From NCBI RefSeq assembly GCF_000011065.1, contig NC_004663.1, positions 5,270,001 to 5,334,000 of the forward strand: 64,000 nt of DNA, read 5' to 3'. Under the pieces are notes generated by a model. It was not told the origin of the DNA. It did not search any database and worked only from the letters and a program-made list of their open reading frames with translations. Origin of the DNA: Bacteroides thetaiotaomicron VPI-5482 (lineage in GTDB: Bacteria; Bacteroidota; Bacteroidia; Bacteroidales; Bacteroidaceae). The translations under genes and the position numbers were made by a program. Positions 9,201 through 18,147 of this stretch are shown one piece after another; position 1 is the first letter of the stretch, and every line of letters begins with the position of its first letter.

Positions 9201-11090
9201 ATGGAACAACAGGCAGACTATATCCGGCGGATCGAGATCAAAGGACTCTGGGCCCGCTTTAATATACAATGGGATTTGCGTCCGGATGTGAATATCCTTT
9301 CCGGCATCAACGGAGTGGGAAAGACCACTATTCTGAACCGTTCGGTGGGATACCTCGAACAGCTTTCCGGCGACATACAGCTCTCCGGTGAAATGAAAAG
9401 CGACGCAAAGAACGGAGTACACCTCTTCTTTGATAATCCCGCAGCGACTTATATCCCATACGATGTGATCCGCAGCTACGACCGCCCCTTGATTATGGGT
9501 GACTTCACGGCACGCATGGCAGACAAGAACGTGAAGTCCGAACTGGACTGGCAACTGTATCTGTTGCAGCGCCGCTATCTCGATTATCAGGTCAATATCG
9601 GCAATAAGATGATCGAAATGCTTTCCAGCAATGACGAGGAACAGCGCAGCAAAGCCGCCACCCTCTCCCTTGCCAAACGTCGTTTTCAGGATATGATTGA
9701 CGAACTTTTCAGCTACACCCGCAAAAAGATAGACCGCCGTCGGAATGACATAGCCTTCTATCAGGACGGAGAATTGCTGTTTCCATACAAACTCTCGTCC
9801 GGTGAAAAGCAAATGCTCGTGATTCTGCTGACAGTGCTCGTGCAGGACAACAGCCACTGTGTCCTTTTCATGGACGAACCGGAAGCCTCCCTGCACATCG
9901 AATGGCAACAGAAACTGATTTCAATGATCCGAGAACTGAATCCCAATGTGCAAATCATTCTGACCACCCATTCGCCTGCCGTCATCATGGAGGGCTGGCT
10001 AGATGCAGTGACAGAGGTGAGCGATATTTCCACCGAAGCGGACGGATTCAGACTCCCCCCGACTATTAATGTTAATGACAACTTCTACATGGCAACTTCA
10101 CTACGCGATAATCTGACTTCTTCTTACTTCAATGCTGCCCACAAGCTGTATTCCAAAAAGGCTCGCCGGCGCATCATTGCTTACGTAGAGAGCTATGATG
10201 ATGTTGCTTTCTGGCGCACATTACTCGAAGAGTTTGAAGATGACGAGCATTATTTTCAAGTGATGCTCCCTTCGGCCACCTCATTGGCAAAGGGGAAGAA
10301 GATGGTACTCATGAACACGCTGAATACCGCCGAACTGGGCAGAAGTCTGATTGCCTGTGTCGACAGTGACTATGATTTCCTGTTGCAGGGAGCCACGAAC
10401 ACTTCCCGAAAGATCAACCGGAACAAGTACATATTCCAAACCTACACATACGCTATCGAAAACTATCACTGCTTTGCCGAAAGTCTTCACGAAGTATGTG
10501 TGCAGGCCACATTGAACGACCGTTTTATACTGGATTTCAACGCTTATCTGAAACGGTATTCGGAAATCGTATACCCGCTTTTCCTGTGGAACGTGTGGTT
10601 TTATCGTCAACGGGATACGTATACTTTCCCGATGTACGACTTCCATACTTATACTGCCTTGAGGGAGATCAGTCTGAAACATCCGGAACACAGTCTGGAA
10701 GCACTGCAACACCGAGTTAATCAGAAACTTGCTGAACTGAAAAAACGCTTCCCCGGTTCTGTCAACCAAGTGAACGGATTGCGGTCGGAATTAAAGGAAC
10801 TGGGACTCGTCCCCGAAACCACCTATTTATATATGCAGGGACATCACGTGATGGATAATGTCGTGATGAAACTTCTGATTCCCGTCTGTACCGCCCTGCG
10901 CCGGGAACGGGAACAGGAAATTAAACGACTGGCGGAACATAATGAACAATTCAGGAATGAATTGACTTGTTATCAGAACAGCCAGGTGAATGTCGAAATC
11001 ATGTTGAAGAAGAACGTCGCCTATAAGCGACTCTTCCACTACGACTGGCTGAGGCAGGACATTCAGGAATATCTGGCCAAAGGAGAATGA
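9201..11090 (+). CDS. AAA/ABC-type ATPase fused to DUF4435 (TOPRIM-like) domain
   Basis: 630 residues, cytosolic. The ATG at 9201 is preferred to the TTG at 9192. The N-terminal ABC-type ATPase has Walker A in SGINGVGKTT (residues 34-43), a signature motif LSSGEKQ (198-204), Walker B with Asp225-Glu226 in FMDEPEASLH, and the H-loop His257 in LTTHSP. The C-terminal DUF4435 domain carries acidic TOPRIM-like positions, Glu330 in AYVESYDD and Asp388/Asp390/Asp392 in CVDSDYD. This architecture (ATPase plus DUF4435) is that of PARIS AriA and AriB joined in one chain, or of OLD-family nucleases. A defence role is inference. The neighbours (permease, MscS channel) are housekeeping-like, and base composition is not foreign. 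Confidence 0.8.
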   Translation: MEQQADYIRRIEIKGLWARFNIQWDLRPDVNILSGINGVGKTTILNRSVGYLEQLSGDIQLSGEMKSDAKNGVHLFFDNPAATYIPYDVIRSYDRPLIMGDFTARMADKNVKSELDWQLYLLQRRYLDYQVNIGNKMIEMLSSNDEEQRSKAATLSLAKRRFQDMIDELFSYTRKKIDRRRNDIAFYQDGELLFPYKLSSGEKQMLVILLTVLVQDNSHCVLFMDEPEASLHIEWQQKLISMIRELNPNVQIILTTHSPAVIMEGWLDAVTEVSDISTEADGFRLPPTINVNDNFYMATSLRDNLTSSYFNAAHKLYSKKARRRIIAYVESYDDVAFWRTLLEEFEDDEHYFQVMLPSATSLAKGKKMVLMNTLNTAELGRSLIACVDSDYDFLLQGATNTSRKINRNKYIFQTYTYAIENYHCFAESLHEVCVQATLNDRFILDFNAYLKRYSEIVYPLFLWNVWFYRQRDTYTFPMYDFHTYTALREISLKHPEHSLEALQHRVNQKLAELKKRFPGSVNQVNGLRSELKELGLVPETTYLYMQGHHVMDNVVMKLLIPVCTALRREREQEIKRLAEHNEQFRNELTCYQNSQVNVEIMLKKNVAYKRLFHYDWLRQDIQEYLAKGE

Positions 11091-11140
11091 ATAAAAGGGA
11101 ACTAACTAATAAGGGAATAAACTAAAAGAGATACTATTTT

Positions 11141-12472
11141 ATGAAAGAAGTGATTGATACAGTGAGTGTGGCATTGGCAAATGGAGATACGGAGAATGTT
11201 GGCAATGTCGTGATGCAGGAGGTCAACCGTACGTTGCTCTCGGCAGGTGTGGATGAAGTATGGGCGGACAAAATAGATAATCTGATCGTATTGCTGTTTA
11301 TTATCGGAATAGCCTTGTTGGCTAACATAATCTGCCGTAAAATCATTTTACGGGTGGTAGCCAAGTTGGTGAAGCAGACCAAAGCTACCTGGGACGACAT
11401 TGTATTCAACCATAAAGTGATGGTGAATGTCAGCCGGATGGTAGCGCCTATCCTGATTTATATCGCCATTCCTATCGCATTCCCCGAGCATGCGGATTCT
11501 GATTTGCTCGATTTTCTGAGGCGTCTCTGTCTGATATATATCATTGCCGTTTTTCTTCGTTTCATCAGCGCTTTGTTTACGGCTGTCTATCAAGTCTACA
11601 GTGAGCGGGAGCAGTATCGGGACAAACCGTTGAAAGGACTTTTGCAGACGGCGCAAGTGATTCTTTTCTTTATAGGAGCCATCATTATTATAAGCATTCT
11701 GATCAATCAGAGCCCGATGGTCTTGCTGACCGGATTGGGAGCGTCTGCCGCTATTCTGATGTTGGTTTTCAAAGATAGTATCATGGGATTTGTATCCGGT
11801 ATTCAGCTTTCTGCCAACAATATGCTGAAGGTGGGCGACTGGATCACCATGCCGAAATATGGTGCGGACGGTACAGTGATAGAAGTAACGCTGAATACCG
11901 TGAAGGTGCGTAATTTCGATAATACGATTACGACCATTCCTCCTTACCTGCTGATCAGCGATTCTTTTCAGAACTGGCAGGGAATGCAGGAGTCCGGCGG
12001 ACGCCGGGTGAAGCGTTCCATTAATATCGATATGACAAGCGTGCGCTTTTGTACTCCCGAAATGCTGGAAAAATATCGCAAGATACAGTTGCTGGCAAAT
12101 TACGTAGATGAAACGGAGAAAGTGGTAGAAGAATATAATAAGGAGCATGATATTGATAATTCCGTGTTGGTGAACGGGCGGAGGCAGACCAATCTGGGAG
12201 TTTTTCGTGCCTATCTGACCAATTATTTGCGAAGCCTGCCCACTGTTAATCAGGATATGACCTGTATGGTACGCCAGCTTCAGCCTACAGAAACCGGCAT
12301 TCCGCTGGAACTTTATTTCTTTTCTGCCAACAAAGTATGGGTTGCTTACGAAGGCATACAGGCAGACGTGTTCGACCATGTACTTGCCATCATTCCGGAG
12401 TTCGGCCTGCGCGTCTTTCAGAATCCGTCGGGTGAAGACCTGCGACGGATAGGAGTGAAGATAGAACACTGA
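11141..12472 (+). CDS. MscS-family mechanosensitive channel
   Basis: 443 residues. A short N-terminal region is followed by about five hydrophobic segments. The MscS pore and beta domain follow (VFKDSIMGFVSG, then VGDWITMPKYGADG and ITTIPPYLLISDSFQNW). There is a long C-terminal cytoplasmic part. Residues ~240-300 match the conserved MscS core, while the rest is of the larger YbdG-like type. The likely role is osmotic tension release in the inner membrane. It starts 50 bp after the ATPase gene with no visible terminator, so it may share its transcript. Confidence 0.9.
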   Translation: MKEVIDTVSVALANGDTENVGNVVMQEVNRTLLSAGVDEVWADKIDNLIVLLFIIGIALLANIICRKIILRVVAKLVKQTKATWDDIVFNHKVMVNVSRMVAPILIYIAIPIAFPEHADSDLLDFLRRLCLIYIIAVFLRFISALFTAVYQVYSEREQYRDKPLKGLLQTAQVILFFIGAIIIISILINQSPMVLLTGLGASAAILMLVFKDSIMGFVSGIQLSANNMLKVGDWITMPKYGADGTVIEVTLNTVKVRNFDNTITTIPPYLLISDSFQNWQGMQESGGRRVKRSINIDMTSVRFCTPEMLEKYRKIQLLANYVDETEKVVEEYNKEHDIDNSVLVNGRRQTNLGVFRAYLTNYLRSLPTVNQDMTCMVRQLQPTETGIPLELYFFSANKVWVAYEGIQADVFDHVLAIIPEFGLRVFQNPSGEDLRRIGVKIEH

Positions 12473-12532
12473 TTTAAAAGATAGAATACTATATATTTTA
12501 AGAACGATACATACTGTTAACCATTATTGATT

Positions 12533-13429
12533 ATGAACACACCTATACCCAATCAGATTATCCGTGAAATTACACCTTTGTCCGACAAAGACTGTTTCTA
12601 TATTGCAGAACGTTATAAGACGGAGTTTACCTATCCGATTCATAACCATTCTGAATTTGAACTGAACTTTACGGAAAAGGCCGCCGGAGTCAGGCGTGTA
12701 GTGGGAGATTCCTCCGAAGTGATAGGAGATTATGATCTGGTTCTGATTACGGGCAAAGACTTGGAACACGTATGGGAACAGAATGAATGCCGCTCCAAAG
12801 AGATACGGGAGATCACCATCCAATTCTCTTCCGACCTGTTCTTCAAGAGCTTTATCAATAAGAACCAGTTCGACTCTATCCGCCGGATGCTGGATAAAGC
12901 TCAGAAAGGACTTTGTTTCCCGATGTCCGCCATACTTAAGATATATCCGTTGCTGGATACGCTTGCTTCCGAGAAACAAGGGTTCTATGCGGTGATCAAG
13001 TTTATGACGATCCTGTATGAACTTTCTCTCTTTGAGGAAGAGGCCCGGACACTGTCCAGTTCTTCTTTTGCCAAGATTGATGTTCATTCCGATAGCCGCC
13101 GGGTACAGAAGGTGCAGGAATATATCAATCTCCATTATCAGGAAGAAATCCGATTGGGACAGTTGGCAAGCATGGTCGGGATGACTGATGTGTCATTCAG
13201 CCGTTTCTTTAAGTTGCGTACGGGGAAGAACCTTTCCGATTATATTATTGATATCCGACTGGGATTCGCTTCGCGGTTGCTGGTAGATTCTACGATGTCT
13301 ATCGCAGAAATCTGTTATGAGTGCGGATTCAATAACCTGTCTAATTTTAATCGTATCTTTAAGAAGAAAAAAGATTGTTCTCCGAAGGAGTTTCGCGAGA
13401 ACTACCGGAAGAAAAAGAAACTGATCTAA
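12533..13429 (+). CDS. AraC-family transcriptional regulator
   Basis: 298 residues from the ATG at 12533, preferred over the TTG at 12527. The N-terminal half is a cupin-like ligand domain (YPIHNHSEFELNF and GDYDLVLITGKDLEHVW). The C-terminal ~100 residues are two HTH motifs of the HTH_18 type (LGQLASMVGMTDVSFSRFFKLRTGKNLSDYI..., then IAEICYECGFNNLSNFNRIFKKKKDCSPKEFR, the usual second-helix pattern). It likely senses a small sugar-type ligand. Targets could include the TonB receptor unit downstream, but nothing in the sequence proves it. Confidence 0.9.
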   Translation: MNTPIPNQIIREITPLSDKDCFYIAERYKTEFTYPIHNHSEFELNFTEKAAGVRRVVGDSSEVIGDYDLVLITGKDLEHVWEQNECRSKEIREITIQFSSDLFFKSFINKNQFDSIRRMLDKAQKGLCFPMSAILKIYPLLDTLASEKQGFYAVIKFMTILYELSLFEEEARTLSSSSFAKIDVHSDSRRVQKVQEYINLHYQEEIRLGQLASMVGMTDVSFSRFFKLRTGKNLSDYIIDIRLGFASRLLVDSTMSIAEICYECGFNNLSNFNRIFKKKKDCSPKEFRENYRKKKKLI

Positions 13430-13869
13430 TTTCTCTGTCTCCTCGCATACTTTACTAGTCTGTTTCTCTATTAGGGCTGACTAATAATTAGCTTAGAATC
13501 GTGTTGAATTTAGAGTCTTGTTTCCTAAGATTTATTCTTCGGGGGGCTGACATCTATTCTCCGTTAGGTACAAAACTAATCGTCTGACAGTTGTGTTTTT
13601 TCGTCTGACAACTGTCAGACGAAAAAACAACAACTGTCAGACGAAAGTTTAACTATAGTCAGACGATTAATTCTGTGCATGACGGGAGATAAATTCTTTT
13701 GATATGCGGATTAAATCTTACGTAGAAGAGGACTAAACCTCATTGGTAAGCGGATTGAAACAGTGTGGTAAGTCATTGATAACAAGTTTGTAACACGATG
13801 TAACAAACCTGAAACGGCTATTTCAAACCATTGTATCTGATTCGTATTCATATTGTAATCTCTTGGGTC
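13430..13869. other. Intergenic region with repeat array B
   Basis: About 440 bp without a credible gene. It holds array B (13581-13668). On either side is AT-rich sequence with the short words GGGCTGAC (13474 and ~13545) and GTAACA (twice near 13790). No terminator with a T-tract is seen after the AraC gene. Confidence 0.6.
13581..13668. repeat. 22-bp-period repeat array B (CTGTCAGACG core)
   Basis: The core CTGTCAGACG occurs in direct orientation with units starting at 13610, 13632 and 13654 (last copy degenerate, TATAGTCAGACG), exactly 22 bp apart. It occurs in reverse orientation at 13581 and 13602 (21 bp apart). The centre is a 16-bp inverted repeat around a 2-nt middle (13595-13628). 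Confidence 0.8.
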
Positions 13870-13877
13870 TACCTTTG
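13870..13877 (+). promoter_or_regulatory. -7 element TACCTTTG for the TonB receptor unit
   Basis: Exact TAnnTTTG match 31 bp before the ATG at 13909. It argues against an earlier in-frame start at 13831. Confidence 0.6.
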
Positions 13878-13908
13878 CCGACGTAATAAAAACGTAGAGC
13901 GAAGTTCG

Positions 13909-16623
13909 ATGAAAAAACTATTTCTTTTAAGATTTTCAGTTGCAGCCTTCTTTTGTTTGTTGTGTGTTCTTCCCGCATTGGCTGCCAATATTAAGATTAA
14001 AGGTGCTGTGAAAGATAAACTTTCCAAAGAGCCTTTGATTGGAGCAACGATACGGTTGGTAGGAACTCCTGCCGGAGCCGTGACCGATATGGACGGTAAT
14101 TTTGAATTGAACAGTACCGGTGTTTTGGAAGGTTTGTATGATATAGAGATTAAATATGTAGGATATAAAACGGAAGTACGTCGTAAGGTCCGTGTAGAAA
14201 ACGGAAAACTGGCGATTCTGAATCTGGAGTTGGAGACAGATGCGCACGAACTTTCGGACGTTGTGGTGGTAGCAAAGAAGAATCGTGAAAATGAGAATAT
14301 GTTATTGCTCGAACAGCAGAAGGCGGTCATTGCCGTGCAGGCTGTCAGCGTCAAAGAGCTTTCACGCAAAGGTGTTTCCGATGCGGAAGGGGCTGTAACC
14401 AAAGTGGCGGGAGTCTCCAAACAGGATGGAGTGAAGAATGTTTTCGTCCGTGGACTGGGCGACCGCTATAATGCGACTACCTTTAACGGATTTGCCGTTC
14501 CTTCGGAAGATCCGGAATATAAGAATATCTCTCTCGACTTCTTCGGAACGGATATTATCCAGTCTGTTGGCGTCAATAAGGCATTTAATGCAGGAGGTAT
14601 CAGTGATGTCGGCGGTGCGACAATCGACATTGTTTCCAAAGAACTGATTGGCAGCGGAAACCTGAATATCGGCCTTTCCGGAGGACTGAACACGCAGACT
14701 GTGACAGCAGACTTTCTGAAGCAGGACGGAGTAAACCTTCTGGGCTTCGCCACTACAACAGAACCCGCCGATGAGAACAACTGGGGATTCAAGAATAAGC
14801 TGGACCCCTCCAAGCAGAGCTTGCAGATAAACCGGAGTTATAGCATTTCCGGCGGAAAGCGGTTTCATATAGGAAAAGACAGGAATCCGCTCTCTTTCTT
14901 TCTCACTGCCGGACATACCACTGATTATCAATTTACGGATGAAACCATCCGCAACACAACGACGAGCGGTACGATCTACAAAGATATGACAGGCAAGAAG
15001 TACACCGAGAATATCAGCCAACTGGCACTGGCCAATGTGGATTATGATATGCAGAACCGTCACCACATGAGTTATAACTTCATGATGATTCATGCCAATG
15101 TGCAATCCGTAGGAGACTATACCGGTAAAAACTCCATCTTCAGTGACGATTATGATAATCAGGGATTTACCCGTCGCCAGCAAGCGAATGACAACTTACT
15201 AATCGTTAACCAGCTGATGACTAACTGGGGACTGACCAAAACATTGAGTCTGGATGCCGGTGCTTCTTATAATATCGTGAAAGGCAATGAACCCGACCGC
15301 CGAATCAACAACATAACCAAAGCGGAAGAAGGATATACCTTACTCAGAGGCAACTCCCAGCAACGGTATTTCTCCACTTTGGACGAAGATGACATCAACG
15401 TAAAGGCAGGACTCATCTACCGTCTGAAAGATAACGTAGAAGAAATCTCTAATATACGCTTGGGCTATACAGGCCGATTTGTAGACGACAATTTCAAGGC
15501 GACTGAATACAACCTCACAGTAGGACACGCTTCTTCCATCCCCTCATTGGATAATTTCTCACTCGACGATTATTATAATCAGCAGAATCTCTCTTCCGGA
15601 TGGTTTACCGTTCAGAAGAACATCGATAAGTATTCGGTCGCCAAGAATATCCATTCCGCTTATGCGGAAGCCACCTACCAGTTTACTCCCCGTTGGATTG
15701 TAAATGTAGGAATGAAGTATGACAATGTGGATATTCAGGTAGACTACAATGTGAATAAAGGCGGATCGGAAGGAAGCAACACGATTCAAAAGGATTTCTT
15801 TCTCCCGAGTCTGAATCTGAAATACAATCTGAGTGAAAAACATTCCTTGCGTCTCGGAGCGAGCAAAACATATACGCTGCCGCAAGCAAAGGAAATTTCT
15901 CCTTATCGCTACGTAGGTGTGAATTTCAACAGTCAGGGGAATGCGAACCTGAAGCCTTCGGACAACTATAACGTCGATTTGAAATGGGACTTTAATCCTA
16001 CCCCCACTGAACTGATCTCTCTGACAGCTTTTTATAAGCTCATCAAGAATCCGATCTCACGCATTGAAGTGGCAAGTGCCGGAGGATACCTTTCGTATGA
16101 AAATATAGCCGATAAGGCAACAGTGGCCGGAGTGGAAGTAGAAGTACGTAAGAATCTGTTTGTCCGTCCGCTAAGCAGTGCGGCAAACGGAATGAATAAG
16201 CTCTCTTTCGGCTTGAATGGATCGTACATTTATACAAATGCGAAAATGCCTCTGGCAACGGTTACCACCGGATCGCAACTGGAAGGGGCCGCTCCCTGGA
16301 TTGCCAATTTCGACTTGTCCCACAACTTCACGAAAGGAACTCATAGCTTCATCAATACATTGGTATTCAACTATGTCAGCGATAAGATTTATACCATCGG
16401 TACGCAAGGCTACCAAGACATCATGGAGCAGGGAATGATGACGCTTGACTTCGTTTCGCAAGCCAAACTCAACAAGTATGTCTCACTTACGCTGAAAGCC
16501 CGCAATCTGCTGAATCCCTCTTATCAGTTGAGTCGCAAAGCCAACGAAAGCGGAGAGAAGGTAGTACTCAGCGATTATAAAAAAGGAATAAATATCAGTC
16601 TGGGAGTGTCGTGCACATTTTAA
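13909..16623 (+). CDS. TonB-dependent outer-membrane receptor with CarboxypepD-like N-terminal domain
   Basis: 904 residues from ATG 13909. An in-frame ATG at 13831 would add 26 residues without a signal peptide and would start upstream of the promoter. Signal peptide ~1-25 (ends LPALAA). A carboxypeptidase-D regulatory-like domain (~28-115) has KDKLSKEPLIGATIRLVGT. The plug (~135-260) contains VFVRGLGDRYNATTFNG. The remainder is a 22-strand-type barrel ending in GVSCTF, an aromatic C-terminus. It lacks the typical SusC length and SusD partner. The partner appears to be the lipoprotein gene 43 bp downstream. Substrate unknown. Confidence 0.9.
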   Translation: MKKLFLLRFSVAAFFCLLCVLPALAANIKIKGAVKDKLSKEPLIGATIRLVGTPAGAVTDMDGNFELNSTGVLEGLYDIEIKYVGYKTEVRRKVRVENGKLAILNLELETDAHELSDVVVVAKKNRENENMLLLEQQKAVIAVQAVSVKELSRKGVSDAEGAVTKVAGVSKQDGVKNVFVRGLGDRYNATTFNGFAVPSEDPEYKNISLDFFGTDIIQSVGVNKAFNAGGISDVGGATIDIVSKELIGSGNLNIGLSGGLNTQTVTADFLKQDGVNLLGFATTTEPADENNWGFKNKLDPSKQSLQINRSYSISGGKRFHIGKDRNPLSFFLTAGHTTDYQFTDETIRNTTTSGTIYKDMTGKKYTENISQLALANVDYDMQNRHHMSYNFMMIHANVQSVGDYTGKNSIFSDDYDNQGFTRRQQANDNLLIVNQLMTNWGLTKTLSLDAGASYNIVKGNEPDRRINNITKAEEGYTLLRGNSQQRYFSTLDEDDINVKAGLIYRLKDNVEEISNIRLGYTGRFVDDNFKATEYNLTVGHASSIPSLDNFSLDDYYNQQNLSSGWFTVQKNIDKYSVAKNIHSAYAEATYQFTPRWIVNVGMKYDNVDIQVDYNVNKGGSEGSNTIQKDFFLPSLNLKYNLSEKHSLRLGASKTYTLPQAKEISPYRYVGVNFNSQGNANLKPSDNYNVDLKWDFNPTPTELISLTAFYKLIKNPISRIEVASAGGYLSYENIADKATVAGVEVEVRKNLFVRPLSSAANGMNKLSFGLNGSYIYTNAKMPLATVTTGSQLEGAAPWIANFDLSHNFTKGTHSFINTLVFNYVSDKIYTIGTQGYQDIMEQGMMTLDFVSQAKLNKYVSLTLKARNLLNPSYQLSRKANESGEKVVLSDYKKGINISLGVSCTF

Positions 16624-16666
16624 ACCGGATAATGAAATAAGATTATTAACTAATTATTAAAGCAAA

Positions 16667-17878
16667 ATGAAAAGATTGTTTGTAAACTTTATGACGTTTG
16701 CCGCTATGGCAACTGCACTGACATTCACTGCGTGTAGTAGTGATAGTGACGGAGATGACAATGGAAACGGTAACGGTGGAAATGGCGGAGGAACAGGTAG
16801 TTCTATCGTGGTAGGCGAAAACATCCTGTCCGGAACACTGACCGGTGAACAGACACTGGATGCCAAAGAATACATTCTGAACGGAACGGTTATCATCGCC
16901 GACGGCGGTCGCCTGAATATCCCTGCCGGAACTACCATCAAGGCGCGTGAAGGTTTCAGCAGTTACCTGCTGGTAGCGCAGGGAGGTAAACTCTATGCCG
17001 ATGGTACGGCCGACAAACCAATCGTCTTTACGGCAAATACCACCAGCCCGGTATCCGGATATTGGGGTGGCGTGATCATCAATGGTAAAGCACCTATTTC
17101 CGGTTCAAAGACCGACAAGAGCGATACGGCACTGACGGAAATCAACAATGACTATAAATACGGCGGCAGCGCAGCTGATGACAACTCCGGTTCGTTGACT
17201 TACGTGAAAATCTGCTATGCAGGTGCACGCTCCACAGCAGACATCGAACACAACGGACTGACCTTGAACGGTGTCGGCAACGGAACAAAGATTGAAAATA
17301 TCTACGTACTGGAAAGTGCCGACGATGCAATCGAGTTCTTTGGTGGAACAGTAAATGTAACCAATCTGCTGGCTGTTAATCCGGATGATGATATGTTCGA
17401 CTTTACACAAGGCTATTGCGGTACGCTGAAGAACTGCTATGGCGTTTGGGAAAGCGACTACACAAGTACGGAAGCCGATCCTCGCGGCATCGAAGCCGAC
17501 GGTAACATGGACGGTCTGTATCCGGATCACCTGCGTCAGTCTGACTTTAAGGTGGAAAACATGACTATCGTGAATAATGCTGCCAACACTGCCGATAACG
17601 TAGACCGTATGCAGGATGTAATCAAGATTCGTCGCGGAGCAAAAGCTACCATCACCAATGCATTGGTTAAGGGTACGGGTGGTGCTATCGACCTGGTTGA
17701 TATGAAAGACAGCAAAGGTGCAGGAAACATAGAATCCAGCATTAACATCACAAGTACATTAAGTCTCACAGGATTGAAGCAGAACGGCGAACTGAATACA
17801 TTTGTCGAATCGGCAGACAATACAGGTGCAGACGCTTCTCTGTTCGGCTGGACAGGCTATAATTTATCAGCATTCTGA
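16667..17878 (+). CDS. Surface lipoprotein with parallel beta-helix fold, partner of TonB receptor
   Basis: 403 residues. The lipoprotein signal peptide ends at TFTAC (Cys23), followed by SSDSDGDDNGNGNGGNGGG. The acidic start fits the Bacteroides surface export signal, and a Gly/Asn linker follows. The rest is rich in short Gly/Asn/Asp turns (GGRLNIPAGTTIKAR, GGKLYADGTADKPIVFT, YWGGVIINGKAP) as in right-handed beta-helix proteins. Similar lipoproteins often sit beside TonB receptors in Bacteroidetes and are presumed to bind the same ligand. It is very likely cotranscribed with the receptor. No catalytic motif is seen. Confidence 0.8.
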   Translation: MKRLFVNFMTFAAMATALTFTACSSDSDGDDNGNGNGGNGGGTGSSIVVGENILSGTLTGEQTLDAKEYILNGTVIIADGGRLNIPAGTTIKAREGFSSYLLVAQGGKLYADGTADKPIVFTANTTSPVSGYWGGVIINGKAPISGSKTDKSDTALTEINNDYKYGGSAADDNSGSLTYVKICYAGARSTADIEHNGLTLNGVGNGTKIENIYVLESADDAIEFFGGTVNVTNLLAVNPDDDMFDFTQGYCGTLKNCYGVWESDYTSTEADPRGIEADGNMDGLYPDHLRQSDFKVENMTIVNNAANTADNVDRMQDVIKIRRGAKATITNALVKGTGGAIDLVDMKDSKGAGNIESSINITSTLSLTGLKQNGELNTFVESADNTGADASLFGWTGYNLSAF

Positions 17879-17922
17879 TGAAGTAGCCAACGGTTCTTTT
17901 TCACAGTAGGTATTACTTTTCG

Positions 17923-17988
17923 GGCACGGATTGCACGAATTGCACGGTTATGATTTACTAAAACCGTGTAATCCGCGTAATCCGTGCC
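17923..17988 (+). terminator. Long imperfect hairpin (GGCACGGATT type)
   Basis: The left arm GGCACGGATTGCACG... (from 17923) pairs with the right arm ending in CGTAATCCGTGCC (to 17988) around a short AT-rich loop, with a few mismatches. The arms contain 9-10 bp internal repeats of CACGGATT/GTAATCCG. There is no clear T-tract. Position after the lipoprotein gene suggests transcript-end processing or termination. Confidence 0.5.
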
Positions 17989-18111
17989 AAATCATATAAT
18001 AATGAGATGCGTTTATTACGCTTTTACCTCCCTGGCTATCCCTGCTACTATCCTCTCTCTTCTATTATGAATTATTTCAGATATTATATGTTTCGCTGAT
18101 TTTCTTTTTCG

Positions 18112-18119
18112 TATATTTG
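18112..18119 (+). promoter_or_regulatory. -7 element TATATTTG for the histidine kinase gene
   Basis: Exact TAnnTTTG match 28 bp before the ATG at 18148. Confidence 0.55.
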
Positions 18120-18147
18120 CTATTCATTATTATACGATCAATCACTT

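Noticed and set aside
11348..12469. Open frame of 373 codons on the minus strand
   Set aside because: Antisense to the MscS gene. The translation is His/Gln-rich and without family features.
13831..13908. Upstream start for the TonB receptor
   Set aside because: The 26 extra codons precede a good signal peptide, and the promoter TACCTTTG (13870-13877) lies within them.
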